From NCBI GenBank assembly GCA_900315975.1, contig ONBA01000004.1, forward strand, positions 1-64,000: DNA of 64,000 bases. The letters are read 5' to 3'. Source of the DNA: an uncultured Ruminococcus sp. (GTDB lineage: Bacteria > Bacillota_A > Clostridia > Oscillospirales > Ruminococcaceae). The notes below the pieces were generated by a model. That model did no database searches. It saw nothing but the letters and a program-made list of their open reading frames with translations, and was not told the DNA's origin. The position numbers were made by a program, and so were the translations under genes. Position 1 is the first letter of the stretch. Every line of letters begins with the position of its first letter. Positions 44,421-53,583 of the stretch are shown one piece after another.

Positions 44421-45488
44421 ATGACAAAATTTGAAAAGCTTTTCAGTCAGTTACCTGAAAGTATTGACTGCGTACTGATAACGTCTGACATAAACAGACG
44501 TTATTTTACTGGAATGAAGTCGTCCGATGGAACGGTCATCGCATTCCGCGACAAGGCTTACCTCGTTATCGACTTCCGCTATATTGAAAAGGCTCGTTCA
44601 ACAGTTACTTCCGCGGAGGTAATTGAGCAGAAGAAGCTTTACTCTCAGCTGAATGAACTTATGCATAAGCATAACGCTTCTAATGTTGCCATAGAGTCAC
44701 AGACACTCACTGTAAGCCGTCTGCACATCCTCAGAGCACAGTTCAAGGATATCGAGGTAATTGATACTGATGTCCTCAGCAACGCTGTAAATGCACTCAG
44801 AATGGTCAAGGACGAATCTGAACTTGAATGTATAAGGAAGGCTCAGGAAATCGCTGAAACGGCTTTTGAGAGCATTCTCAGTTTTATACACGTGGGTGTG
44901 ACTGAGCGGGAGATAGCACTGGAGCTTAACAGACTCATGTTTGAGTACGGTGCGGAAGACCTTTCATTTGAGACTATCGCCCTTGCAGGTGCTAATACTT
45001 CTATGCCGCACGGAGTTCCGTCCGATAAGAAGGTGGAGAACGGCGAGTTCGTACTGATGGACTTCGGCGCAGTGTATAACGGATACCACAGCGACATGAC
45101 ACGTACAGTTTGTGTAGGTCAGCCAAGCGACGAGATGAAAAAGGTGTATAATATCGTCCTTGAAGCTCAGACAGCCGCTATAAACGCGGCTCACGCAGGT
45201 ATGACTGGTCAGGAGCTCGACCTCATTGCACGCAGTATTATCAGTGATGCAGGCTACGGAAACTGTTTCGGACATTCCCTCGGTCACGGTGTTGGAATGG
45301 AGATACATGAGCGCCCTAATGCTTCACCAAATTCGGCGGCTGAACTTAATAAAGGGGCAGTCGTAACGGTCGAACCCGGTATTTATATCGCAGGAAAGTT
45401 CGGTGTTAGAATCGAAGACTTTGTCATTTTGACTGAAAATGGTTGCATAAATCTGACAAAAAGTGCAAAAAATATAATATCTTTATAA
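44421..45488 (+). CDS. M24 family Xaa-Pro aminopeptidase
   Basis: A metallopeptidase of about 355 residues that removes N-terminal residues ahead of proline. It has an N-terminal creatinase-like domain and a pita-bread catalytic domain with metal ligands in LMDFGAVYNGYHSDMTRT (two Asp), GHSLGHGVGMEIHERP (His), TVEPGIY (Glu) and VRIEDFV (Glu). The ATG at 44421 has AAGGAG upstream. The aroQ-peptidase-efp order is common in Firmicutes. Confidence 0.93.
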   Translation: MTKFEKLFSQLPESIDCVLITSDINRRYFTGMKSSDGTVIAFRDKAYLVIDFRYIEKARSTVTSAEVIEQKKLYSQLNELMHKHNASNVAIESQTLTVSRLHILRAQFKDIEVIDTDVLSNAVNALRMVKDESELECIRKAQEIAETAFESILSFIHVGVTEREIALELNRLMFEYGAEDLSFETIALAGANTSMPHGVPSDKKVENGEFVLMDFGAVYNGYHSDMTRTVCVGQPSDEMKKVYNIVLEAQTAAINAAHAGMTGQELDLIARSIISDAGYGNCFGHSLGHGVGMEIHERPNASPNSAAELNKGAVVTVEPGIYIAGKFGVRIEDFVILTENGCINLTKSAKNIISL

Positions 45489-45505
45489 TAATATGGCTTT
45501 GGGTA

Positions 45506-45534
45506 TTGCCAAAGTCCCGAAAATGTGGTAAAAT
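45506..45534 (+). promoter_or_regulatory. Sigma-A promoter of efp
   Basis: TTGCCA (45506-45511), 17-bp spacer, TAAAAT (45529-45534), about 40 bases before the efp ATG. Confidence 0.75.
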
Positions 45535-45575
45535 ATTACATATAATTCTATTGGAAAAATACGGAGGTATTTATA

Positions 45576-46133
45576 ATGATTTCAGCAGGCGATTTCAGAA
45601 ACGGCGTTACTTTTGAGCTTGACGGACAGGTTGTTCAGGTTATCGAGTTCCAGCACGTAAAACCCGGTAAGGGCGCTGCTTTCGTTAGAACAAAGTATAA
45701 GAACGTAATCACAGGTTCAGTTGTTGAAACTTCTTTCAACCCTACAGCTAAGTTCCCTACAGCTTTCGTTGAGAGAAAGGATATGCAGTACAGCTACAAC
45801 GACGGTGACCTTTACTACTTCATGGATATGGAAACTTATGAGCAGATCCCGATCAGCGCTTCTGTTCTCGGCGACAGCTTCAAGTTCGTTAAGGAAGAGA
45901 TGATGTGCAAGATCCTTTCTTACAAGGGCAACGTTTTCGGTGTTGAGCCCCCCAACTTTGTTGAGCTCGTTGTTACTCAGACTGATCCCGGATTCAAGGG
46001 CGATACAGCTACAAATGCTACAAAGCCTGCTACTCTCGAAACCGGCGCTGAGATCAAGGTTCCGCTCTTCATCAATGAAGGCGAGAAGATCCAGGTTGAC
46101 ACCAGAACAGGCGAGTATATGTCTCGTGCATAA
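45576..46133 (+). CDS. efp: Elongation factor P
   Basis: EF-P relieves ribosome stalling at polyproline. The 185 residues match family length, with the tip loop [12 protein letters not shown] (Lys32 is the usual modification site), the OB domain and the C-terminal [21 protein letters not shown] and [21 protein letters not shown] lies upstream. Codon bias is that of a highly expressed gene. An acidic zinc-ribbon gene follows. Confidence 0.98.
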   Translation: MISAGDFRNGVTFELDGQVVQVIEFQHVKPGKGAAFVRTKYKNVITGSVVETSFNPTAKFPTAFVERKDMQYSYNDGDLYYFMDMETYEQIPISASVLGDSFKFVKEEMMCKILSYKGNVFGVEPPNFVELVVTQTDPGFKGDTATNATKPATLETGAEIKVPLFINEGEKIQVDTRTGEYMSRA

Positions 46134-46173
46134 TCTGTGCCTGAAATGATTTCCTTTCGGAGGGAGAACTGAC

Positions 46174-46650
46174 ATGAAACTTACAGAAAAAATGTCATAT
46201 TTACAGGGTCTCATTGATGGACTCGAAATAGATACAACTACTAAGGAAGGCAAGGCTCTTACTCAGATGTCTGAGGTAATGTCTGAGCTCGTTCTTTACG
46301 TAGAAGATCTCCAGTCACAGGTCGATGAGCTTACTGAGCTCTGCGATATCCTTGACGAAGACCTCGGTCAGGTCGAGGACGACATCTATGATGATGATGA
46401 CGATTACGACTGCGATGAATGTTATGACGATGAGGACGATGATGACGAGTATGAGTTCGACGACGATGACGATGAACTCTACGAGGTTACATGTCCTACC
46501 TGCGGAGATACTATTCTCATTGATGAGGGTATGATCGAAGAGGGTTCGATAAACTGCCCTAACTGCAACGAACTTCTTGAGTTCGATTTTGACGGTCTTA
46601 CAATTGAAGACTTTGAAGAGGCTGATGAACAGCCTGCAGAGGAAAAGTAA
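46174..46650 (+). CDS. CD1247-like acidic protein with zinc ribbon
   Basis: This 158-residue protein has an N-terminal helical segment (KMSYLQGLIDGLEIDTTTKEGK, then a coiled-coil-like stretch to about residue 70), a very acidic Asp/Tyr/Cys tract (about 71-107) and a C-terminal zinc ribbon CPTCGD...CPNCNE. The N-terminal pattern is the one annotated as a CD1247-type domain in Clostridia, often beside efp. Function unknown. GGAGGG precedes the ATG, and a terminator follows. Confidence 0.8.
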   Translation: MKLTEKMSYLQGLIDGLEIDTTTKEGKALTQMSEVMSELVLYVEDLQSQVDELTELCDILDEDLGQVEDDIYDDDDDYDCDECYDDEDDDDEYEFDDDDDELYEVTCPTCGDTILIDEGMIEEGSINCPNCNELLEFDFDGLTIEDFEEADEQPAEEK

Positions 46651-46658
46651 TAACAAAA

Positions 46659-46690
46659 ACGGACAGCTTTTATAGCTGTCCGTATTCTTT
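46659..46690 (+). terminator. Intrinsic terminator after the CD1247-like gene
   Basis: ACGGACAGCT pairs with AGCTGTCCGT (46659-46683) around a 5-nt loop, with ATTCTTTT after it. Confidence 0.85.
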
Positions 46691-46701
46691 TAGGAGAAGT
46701 T

Positions 46702-46944
46702 ATGCTGAAAAAAACTCATGATTACGATGATATAATAAATTGTCCGCGTCCCGACCAGTCGAAACGCGGAGGTATAAAAGTTGATGAAAGAGCAGAGCTT
46801 TTCGCTTCATTTGAGGCTCTCAACAGTCCCGACGAGAACCTTGACGAAAATGCAACTGAACTGTTCTGTGAATCTGAACTTGATGAGAAGAAACTCTCTG
46901 ATTTCGACATCAGGAAGCTCAAAAGAAAATCAGGCAAGTCCTGA
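46702..46944 (+). CDS. Small hypothetical protein
   Basis: An 80-residue charged protein (HDYDDIINCPRP at the start, KLKRKSGKS at the end), no recognised family. The first residues resemble other short clostridial proteins with NxPRP motifs that occur beside convergent genes. A good ribosome-binding site (AGGAG) precedes the ATG. It starts right after a terminator, so its promoter is unclear, and its end overlaps the convergent SUFU gene by 15 bases. Confidence 0.6.
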   Translation: MLKKTHDYDDIINCPRPDQSKRGGIKVDERAELFASFEALNSPDENLDENATELFCESELDEKKLSDFDIRKLKRKSGKS

Positions 46945-48066
46945 GAACTTCCGGTAGTTAGCATTTATATATTTCGTGAGACGAACATAGTACTCTTCAC
47001 CGTATGGGACAAACAGGTACGCTTCGTTCTGAAATTCCTCACTGTGGTACTTCTCTTCGCCAAAGAAGTCAAGTGCCATACGGTCGACGTCTTCGGGAAA
47101 ACAAGGGGAGTCCTCGTCAGCGTAGAAGTCGTAGTAGTAATCTGTGAAAGCCTGTCCTTCATCGGTAAGGATTTCCTTTGTGAATTCGCCGCCGAGATAG
47201 TTCATGACAAACTTTCGGATATCAAGCTTACCCTTAGCGATATTAGCGAGTTCATCTGCGAAAAAGTCAGTGAACTCTTCATTTATCATCTCATGCTCGA
47301 TGCACCAGCGAACGAATGCGGCAATGTGATTTGCGGCGTTCAGCTCATAGGTATCGAGCTGTTTTTCTGTGATTTTGCGTGAGTGGTCTTCGACACGGTC
47401 AATGAGTCCGAAATCGTCCTCAGTAACTGCCGCACGTCGCTCAAGGTCGAGTACGGGGTCGAGTTCACTTCCGAAGCGGTCGAGGAGGGCATCGGTGCAC
47501 TTTTCTATCTTGTAGCGCATTTCAATGTCGTACAGCGGAATGACCTGATAGAAGTTGATCTCGTCACCGTTTTCAAGCGGACAGACTGATGCTTTGTCGC
47601 CAAAAGCTGTACCAAGCAGAAGGACTGCTGATAGTTCTGTGTCATCAGCAAATGGCTTATTGTAGTCAACAGAGTGCCCCCAGCCGAGCCATGTTTTATT
47701 GCGTATGGGGAGGTGTGCAAGCCTGTTGAGAAGTTCTACCGGCCACATCTGCTCCGGAATTTTCTCATCGAATTTCCAGTTAGGCGGCAGACAGAAAACA
47801 AGCTCAGCGCGTTCGAGTTTTTTATCTGCGAGTTCGGACGGGGTATTCATGCGGTATGCGCCGAATCCCATTGTTACAAGGGTCAGAAAGTGATTGTCTG
47901 CATTCGGCGGTATGACCGCTATATCGAGTTTTACACCGAATGGTGAGTTGTCACGGAAAACTTTTGGAAAGTCGCCGTAATTCTCGGTGATAAAATTTTC
48001 AAGTCTGTCGAGCTGTTCTTCAGTATAAAGCTCGGGCGGTGAAGTAAACATTTCCTGTTCGCTCAT
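46930..48066 (-). CDS. Suppressor-of-fused (SUFU) domain protein
   Basis: The 378-residue protein has in its N-terminal half the bacterial SUFU pattern: SPFGVKLDIAVIPPNADNHFLTLVTMGFGAYRM, ERAELVFCLPPNW, WPVELLNRLAHLP and a strand ending FYQVIPLYDIEM. The acidic C-terminal part (about 215-378) has no family I recognise. Bacterial SUFU proteins are often immunity or binding proteins in toxin systems, but no toxin gene is visible here. It starts 4 bases inside the preceding gene (ATGA overlap) behind AAAGGGGG, so the two are a coupled pair. Confidence 0.82.
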   Translation of the reverse strand: MSEQEMFTSPPELYTEEQLDRLENFITENYGDFPKVFRDNSPFGVKLDIAVIPPNADNHFLTLVTMGFGAYRMNTPSELADKKLERAELVFCLPPNWKFDEKIPEQMWPVELLNRLAHLPIRNKTWLGWGHSVDYNKPFADDTELSAVLLLGTAFGDKASVCPLENGDEINFYQVIPLYDIEMRYKIEKCTDALLDRFGSELDPVLDLERRAAVTEDDFGLIDRVEDHSRKITEKQLDTYELNAANHIAAFVRWCIEHEMINEEFTDFFADELANIAKGKLDIRKFVMNYLGGEFTKEILTDEGQAFTDYYYDFYADEDSPCFPEDVDRMALDFFGEEKYHSEEFQNEAYLFVPYGEEYYVRLTKYINANYRKFSGLA

Positions 48067-48716
48067 GATTTCCCCCTTTCACTATCTGCGAGACTGTTCA
48101 CGATGAGCGAAAGCTCGTCTATTTTTTTATTCAGCAGTCTGTTTTCCTCAAGGACTTGTCCGAGAAGCTTGTTTGTCTGTACAAGAACTGCCAAAATATC
48201 GCCTTCCGGAGCTTTTTCTCTTCGTGCGAGCATTTCTTTTTTCAGTAGTTTTTCAAGTATATTGCGAAAGCTGACAAAGCCGTCAGTTATTTCTCCGCGC
48301 TCAGTCATGGCTTTCACTGTCGGACTGTTTTTGAAAAATTCAAACATAAAGCAGTCATAGGCGTTGAGAAAGTCGAGGCAGTCGTCACGGCTGAATCCGG
48401 AGCTGTTTCCGTCGAGTGAGAATCTGCTCCTGAATTCGTGTATCTGCCTGATAAAACGTTTTGCATTAGTGCTTGTATCACTTGAGGCAAGGACGAGTGC
48501 CGCCGCACTTTTATAGCATTCACTGCGGTCGTTGCGTACATTTTCGAGAGCTGTGACTATAAGTGCCGAATCGAATATATTCGACAGAGATGATACTATG
48601 ACAGGAGTAGGGTCGGGAGAGTCGGGACTTATGTCAGTCTGCGCGATAACTGCTGACGAGCGCTCAGTCTGTTCGACGATACTCCTTACAAGTTCCTCTT
48701 CGGAAAGCATTCTCAT
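48063..48716 (-). CDS. Unknown helical protein, coupled to the SUFU gene
   Basis: A 217-residue protein without a recognised family. It is mostly helical, with a Ser/Pro-rich segment near residues 30-40 and a C-terminal coiled coil (about 175-210, LVQTNKLLGQVLEENRLLNKKIDEL). It overlaps the SUFU gene by 4 bases and begins 4 bases after gph, with GAGGTGAG ahead of the ATG. It probably works with the SUFU protein; this is inference from the overlap. Confidence 0.7.
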   Translation of the reverse strand: MRMLSEEELVRSIVEQTERSSAVIAQTDISPDSPDPTPVIVSSLSNIFDSALIVTALENVRNDRSECYKSAAALVLASSDTSTNAKRFIRQIHEFRSRFSLDGNSSGFSRDDCLDFLNAYDCFMFEFFKNSPTVKAMTERGEITDGFVSFRNILEKLLKKEMLARREKAPEGDILAVLVQTNKLLGQVLEENRLLNKKIDELSLIVNSLADSERGKS

Positions 48717-48720
48717 AGGC

Positions 48721-49365
48721 TCACCTCAGGATAAAACGCGGAATATCATCGGCGGTTTCAGCGATGAAATCGGCTCCGGCATTTTTGAGTTCATCAACTC
48801 CGCGGAATCCCCATGCACAGCCTATAGAATGAAGTCCGGCATTTTTAGCGGTCTCTACATCTACATCGCTGTCTCCTATCATGAATACGGTATTGTTGCC
48901 GTCGGGTACCTCAGCCATTATCTCGCTGATAATAGCTGTATCAGGCTTTTTCGGACGCTCACTGCATCCGCCGAGTATCTTTATAAACTCAAATTCGGGG
49001 AGGAGTTCCTTCACAATTGAACGTGCAAAGTCCTGTGGTTTATTAGTTGCAATAGCAAGCTTTACACCATTGTCCGCGAGAAGCGTGAGAGCCTCTTTCA
49101 TACGCGGATAGAGCTTTGTCTTATCAAGATAATGACTGCCGTAGTAGTCACTGAAATAGCCGAGCAGAGTATCTGTATCGGCTTTTTTATCGTCGGGCAG
49201 AGCTCGCTCGCACAGCTTCTTCACTCCGTTTCCGACGAAATGCTTATAGCTTTCATACGGGTGAGTAGGGTAGCCGAGCTTGATAAGTCCGTGATTAGTA
49301 GCGTCTGCGAGGTCATACAGCGTATCGGCGAGAGTGCCGTCGAGGTCGAAAATAGCAATGAGCAT
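48721..49365 (-). CDS. HAD hydrolase, phosphoglycolate phosphatase-like
   Basis: A 214-residue HAD subfamily IA hydrolase: FDLDGTLADTLYDLADA (nucleophile), KLAIATNKPQDFARSI (motif II), KPDTAI (motif III Lys) and MIGDSDVDVETAKNAG (motif IV). The FVGNGVKKLCERAL segment is typical of Gph-type caps. AAAGGAG precedes the ATG. It lies 12 bases downstream of tgt in the same direction. Confidence 0.88.
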   Translation of the reverse strand: MLIAIFDLDGTLADTLYDLADATNHGLIKLGYPTHPYESYKHFVGNGVKKLCERALPDDKKADTDTLLGYFSDYYGSHYLDKTKLYPRMKEALTLLADNGVKLAIATNKPQDFARSIVKELLPEFEFIKILGGCSERPKKPDTAIISEIMAEVPDGNNTVFMIGDSDVDVETAKNAGLHSIGCAWGFRGVDELKNAGADFIAETADDIPRFILR

Positions 49366-49376
49366 TGTTGACTCCT

Positions 49377-50516
<1,140 letters not shown>

Positions 50517-50939
50517 TTAATTTTTGAATATAAATTCGAGTACAGCGGAAAATATACCAATTCCGTATGTGCCGATAACAACACCATGAACGATATAAAC
50601 AGTGGTCATAAGAACCTTGTAGCCTTTAGTTACGACTGTGCCGTTTTCGCTGAATCTGAACCTTGCAAGGTATGTGAGAGAACCTGTGATAAGACCTGTG
50701 AACAGCGGAATAAACCCGATAAGCACGATTATTATTGTGACTATTATGTATATGCCGAGTACAAATGGTCCGAGGAAAATTAATGAAAGCGCATTGTCGG
50801 TGATATCCTGAGTTTCATTGGCTATTTCTGAGAATGCGATAGTTCCGCCGATGATGGATAAGACCCCGATTATAAATAAGACAGATGATATAACGGTATT
50901 GATAATGAACTCTGTTTTTATTCTGTTATTAGCTTTCAT
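50517..50939 (-). CDS. Membrane protein of unknown function
   Basis: A 140-residue protein with about four membrane segments (about 10-36, 48-64, 66-88 and 108-136) and few charges. No family recognised. AGGAGGTACAAATC gives a strong ribosome-binding site before the ATG, and a consensus promoter lies just upstream. It probably drives tgt transcription as the first gene of the unit. Confidence 0.75.
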   Translation of the reverse strand: MKANNRIKTEFIINTVISSVLFIIGVLSIIGGTIAFSEIANETQDITDNALSLIFLGPFVLGIYIIVTIIIVLIGFIPLFTGLITGSLTYLARFRFSENGTVVTKGYKVLMTTVYIVHGVVIGTYGIGIFSAVLEFIFKN

Positions 50940-50965
50940 GATTTGTACCTCCTGTGTTTTTTTAT

Positions 50966-50994
50966 ATTATACGTTATATCTACAGGAAATACAA
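50966..50994 (-). promoter_or_regulatory. Sigma-A promoter of the membrane protein-tgt unit
   Basis: On the minus strand: TTGTAT (50989-50994), 17-bp spacer, TATAAT (50966-50971). Confidence 0.75.
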
Positions 50995-51029
50995 GGTGAA
51001 TCACGTCATATCGTCAGTTACAAATGTAA

Positions 51030-51404
51030 TCATATTATATCGTACGGCTTAGAGTCATCGGGAGTACGTGATATCTTGCGGTTTGCGAACCCTATCAGCT
51101 TTCCGTTGCCATCTCTTATTGAAATGATGTATTTATCAACGTTTTGGCTTGTATCACGCAGAACAAACACGTTGTTATTTTCCTGACTTTCCTTGAACCA
51201 CTCTACAACCATATTTATCTTGCTTTCACCTTCAATGGTTGTAAAGGATCTGAGTGGCTTGCCGACGAGGTCGAATCCGCCGAATTTCTCATATTTTTCG
51301 GCAGCCGCATGGTTGATGTAGACAATACGGTAATCGAGGTCACATATAACGACAGGCTGTTCTTCTGTATCAATGTAGCTTTTGAAAAAATCTGTTAATT
51401 CCAT
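51030..51404 (-). CDS. Single PAS-domain protein
   Basis: A protein of about 124 residues that is almost entirely one PAS domain: EQPVVICDLDYRIVYINHAAAEKYEKFGG, LVGKPLRSF and the final strands YIISIRDGNGKLIGF. There is no output domain, so it would act as a small sensor or partner by binding another protein. ATG 51404 is chosen with AAGGGA upstream; the TTG at 51422 is less likely. It has its own probable promoter. Ligand unknown. Confidence 0.82.
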   Translation of the reverse strand: MELTDFFKSYIDTEEQPVVICDLDYRIVYINHAAAEKYEKFGGFDLVGKPLRSFTTIEGESKINMVVEWFKESQENNNVFVLRDTSQNVDKYIISIRDGNGKLIGFANRKISRTPDDSKPYDII

Positions 51405-51426
51405 GGTAAGTAGTCCCTTCAATTAT

Positions 51427-51456
51427 ATAATGTCTGAATTCTCTGAATGCTGTCAA
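51427..51456 (-). promoter_or_regulatory. Probable promoter of the PAS gene
   Basis: On the minus strand: TTGACA (51451-51456), 18-bp spacer, CATTAT (51427-51432). The -10 is weak, but a TATAAT-like stretch follows directly. Confidence 0.5.
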
Positions 51457-51500
51457 TGGTGAGAAATAATGTGTATGTCACTATTTTCAATAGCCTATGC

Positions 51501-52532
51501 TTAAAGAATGCACATTGAGTCGCCGAAGCTGAAGAAGCGGTATTTTTCTTCCACAGCAGTTCTGTAAGCATTCATTGTATTATCGTAACCCATGAATGCG
51601 GAAACAAGCATTATGAGTGTACTTTCTGGAAGATGAAAATTTGTTATAAGACCGTCTATGCACTTGAATTTGTATGACGGGTAGATGAATATATCGGTAT
51701 ACCCTTCATGTTCGGATATATCACCGTAAAATGTTGCGACACTCTCAAGAGTACGGCAGGTGGTAGTGCCTACTGCGATGACCCTTCCGCCGGCAGCTTT
51801 TGTCTGATTGATGAGGTCGGCAGTCTCTTTCGGGAGGTAGTAGTGTTCACTGTGCATTTTGTGGTCGAGGACGTTATCTTCCTTGACGGGGCGGAATGTA
51901 CCGAGACCGACGTGAAGTGTAACGAAGGCAGTGTTGATACCACGTTTTCTAAGGTCATCAAGCATATCCTCAGTGAAGTGAAGACCTGCTGTAGGAGCGG
52001 CTGCTGAACCGAGTTCATGCGAGTAAACCGTCTGATAGCGCTCCTTGTTTTCGAGTTTTTCCTTAATATAAGGGGGGAGCGGCATCTGTCCTACATCTTC
52101 AAGGGCAGTGAAAAAGTTTCCCTCGCACTCAAACTGTACGATACGGTTGCCGTCTTCTTTGACCTCAACGACCTCAGCGATAAGTCTCCCGCCGCCGAAG
52201 CTGAATCTTGTACCGACCTTTGCTTTTTTACCCGGACGGCAGATTATCTCCCATAGCTTATCGCCCTTCTGTTCAAGAAGCAGAAACTCAATAAAAGTGC
52301 CGTTTTCAATTTTTTCTCCGTAAAGACGTGCAGGGATAACACGCGAATCGTTCATGACGAGAAGGTCACCTTTTTTCAGGTGGTCGCATAGATTATAGAA
52401 ATGGTCATGAGTTATTGCACCGGTAATGCGGTCAACGCACATCATACGTGATGCATTTCGCGGTTCAATAGGAGTCTGAGCGATAAGTTCCTCAGGAAGA
52501 TCATAGTAGAAGTCTGATTTTAAAAGTTCCAT
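51501..52532 (-). CDS. queA: S-adenosylmethionine:tRNA ribosyltransferase-isomerase
   Basis: QueA adds the ribosyl part of SAM to preQ1 in tRNA, giving epoxyqueuosine. The 343 residues carry YDLPEELIAQTPIEPRNASRMM at the start, MNDSRVIPARLYG, SAAAPTAGLHFTEDML, HVGLGTFRPV, AVGTTTCRTLES and NFHLPESTLIMLVSAFMG. AAGGAG precedes the ATG. It follows alkD by 10 bases on the same strand. Confidence 0.97.
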   Translation of the reverse strand: MELLKSDFYYDLPEELIAQTPIEPRNASRMMCVDRITGAITHDHFYNLCDHLKKGDLLVMNDSRVIPARLYGEKIENGTFIEFLLLEQKGDKLWEIICRPGKKAKVGTRFSFGGGRLIAEVVEVKEDGNRIVQFECEGNFFTALEDVGQMPLPPYIKEKLENKERYQTVYSHELGSAAAPTAGLHFTEDMLDDLRKRGINTAFVTLHVGLGTFRPVKEDNVLDHKMHSEHYYLPKETADLINQTKAAGGRVIAVGTTTCRTLESVATFYGDISEHEGYTDIFIYPSYKFKCIDGLITNFHLPESTLIMLVSAFMGYDNTMNAYRTAVEEKYRFFSFGDSMCIL

Positions 52533-52542
52533 TTATTACTCC

Positions 52543-53229
52543 TTATTGTTTAAGGCTGCGGAGGTATATTTTGTGCTCATCAGGGATTCGCAGACTTTCC
52601 GCAGATTTTTGTATAGTTTTGTTATGTGTCCATTTGTCGAGCCTGTTCTGCTCGATATATGGGAGTATTTCGTCATAGTTCTTGGCGAGTGCCGTAGCGA
52701 AATACCATGCCCTCATCATGTTGATGTAGTATTCATCTGACACGACACCGGCTACTCTGTCGGCATATTCTGTATGGAAGCTATCGCCGAGGAAGTACCT
52801 CATCAGCGTGCATATCGCAAATCTGACGGTATATGTATGTTCCGAAGCAAGCCACCTGTCAATATACGGCATAAGCCTGTCAGTATTCCTTGCAAATGCT
52901 TTTGGCGAAAGCTGGTCACAGGTAGCCCAGTTGTCGATATATGGGAGGAAAGCCTCTGTCAGTGCGATACATTCCTCAAAGTCCTTTTTCGCTGAGATAA
53001 TGAAGGAATGAAGTTGGTATTCCTCGAAGTATCTGTGCGGCAGAGCTGCGAGAAATTCGCCGGCATCGTCACGGCAGGAGAGTTCCTTTGCGAGCTTTCG
53101 CAGGTCAGGTGTGCGCACACCGTAAATGTATTCCCTGCTGAGATTCGGTATTGTTTTTTGAGTCAGGAGAGCAAATTTCTCATCTCCTGACTGAGTAAGG
53201 GCAGTTTCAATGTAAGCAAATATGTTCAT
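52543..53229 (-). CDS. AlkD-like DNA alkylation repair protein
   Basis: A 228-residue HEAT-repeat protein of the AlkD family, DNA glycosylases that excise alkylated bases. It has IYGVRTPDLRKLAKEL, YQLHSFIISAKKDFEE, IDNWATCDQLSPKAF, VRFAICTLMRYF, INMMRAWYFATALAKNYDEIL and NKTIQKSAESLRI. The Trp-Asp pair of the AlkD active site (NWATCD) appears present. A possible promoter lies upstream, divergent from the lysine riboswitch promoter. queA follows. Confidence 0.88.
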   Translation of the reverse strand: MNIFAYIETALTQSGDEKFALLTQKTIPNLSREYIYGVRTPDLRKLAKELSCRDDAGEFLAALPHRYFEEYQLHSFIISAKKDFEECIALTEAFLPYIDNWATCDQLSPKAFARNTDRLMPYIDRWLASEHTYTVRFAICTLMRYFLGDSFHTEYADRVAGVVSDEYYINMMRAWYFATALAKNYDEILPYIEQNRLDKWTHNKTIQKSAESLRIPDEHKIYLRSLKQ

Positions 53230-53255
53230 AGCGTGTCCCGTTCCGAAAATAAATT

Positions 53256-53284
53256 TTTAAAATCATCAAAAAAACTGTTGACAA
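53256..53284 (-). promoter_or_regulatory. Possible promoter of alkD-queA
   Basis: On the minus strand: TTGTCA (53279-53284), 17-bp spacer, TTTAAA (53256-53261). It overlaps the -35 of the divergent asd promoter, so the two may compete. The -10 is poor. Confidence 0.4.
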
Positions 53285-53306
53285 CACGCGGTATAAGTGA
53301 TATTAT
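53278..53306 (+). promoter_or_regulatory. Sigma-A promoter of the lysine operon
   Basis: TTGACA (53278-53283), 17-bp spacer, TATTAT (53301-53306). Transcription would start at about 53313, just before the riboswitch. Confidence 0.88.
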
Positions 53307-53314
53307 AATAACAA

Positions 53315-53555
53315 GGTAGAGGTGCAGCTGCGATAAGTAATCGCGCGGAGGACGACCAGTCCGGTGAACCGCGGTGAAAGGCAAGGCTGCCGAAGGACGG
53401 CGTCCGGTAAACGGCGTTCTGGCTGCAGGTCTAACAGGTTTGTGGCTGTCATCAGGAGTTTGATGGAGTGCTATCGGCATGACTTAACAAAGCTGTGTCA
53501 ATATTTCTATTATAACTCATGATGAGCCGGTTTGCAACCGGTTTTCTTATTTTTG
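53315..53555 (+). promoter_or_regulatory. Lysine riboswitch with terminator
   Basis: Fills the 354-base gap between alkD and asd. The closing helix GGTAG (53315-53319) pairs with CTATC (53471-53475). Conserved pieces of the lysine aptamer are AGAGGTGC at the 5' side, GCTGCCGAAGG in the middle and GGAGTGCTATC at the 3' side. A terminator follows: AGCCGGTT pairs with AACCGGTT (53525-53543), then TTCTTATTTTT. Lysine binding would favour the terminator and shut off asd-dapA-dapB-ddh. The downstream genes strongly support the assignment. Confidence 0.9.
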
Positions 53556-53583
53556 TGAAAAATTTTTTTGAAGGAGTTTTTTT

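Noticed and set aside
53226..53480. Minus-strand open frame over the lysine riboswitch
   Set aside because: The sequence is explained by the conserved aptamer on the plus strand, and no ribosome-binding site precedes the frame.
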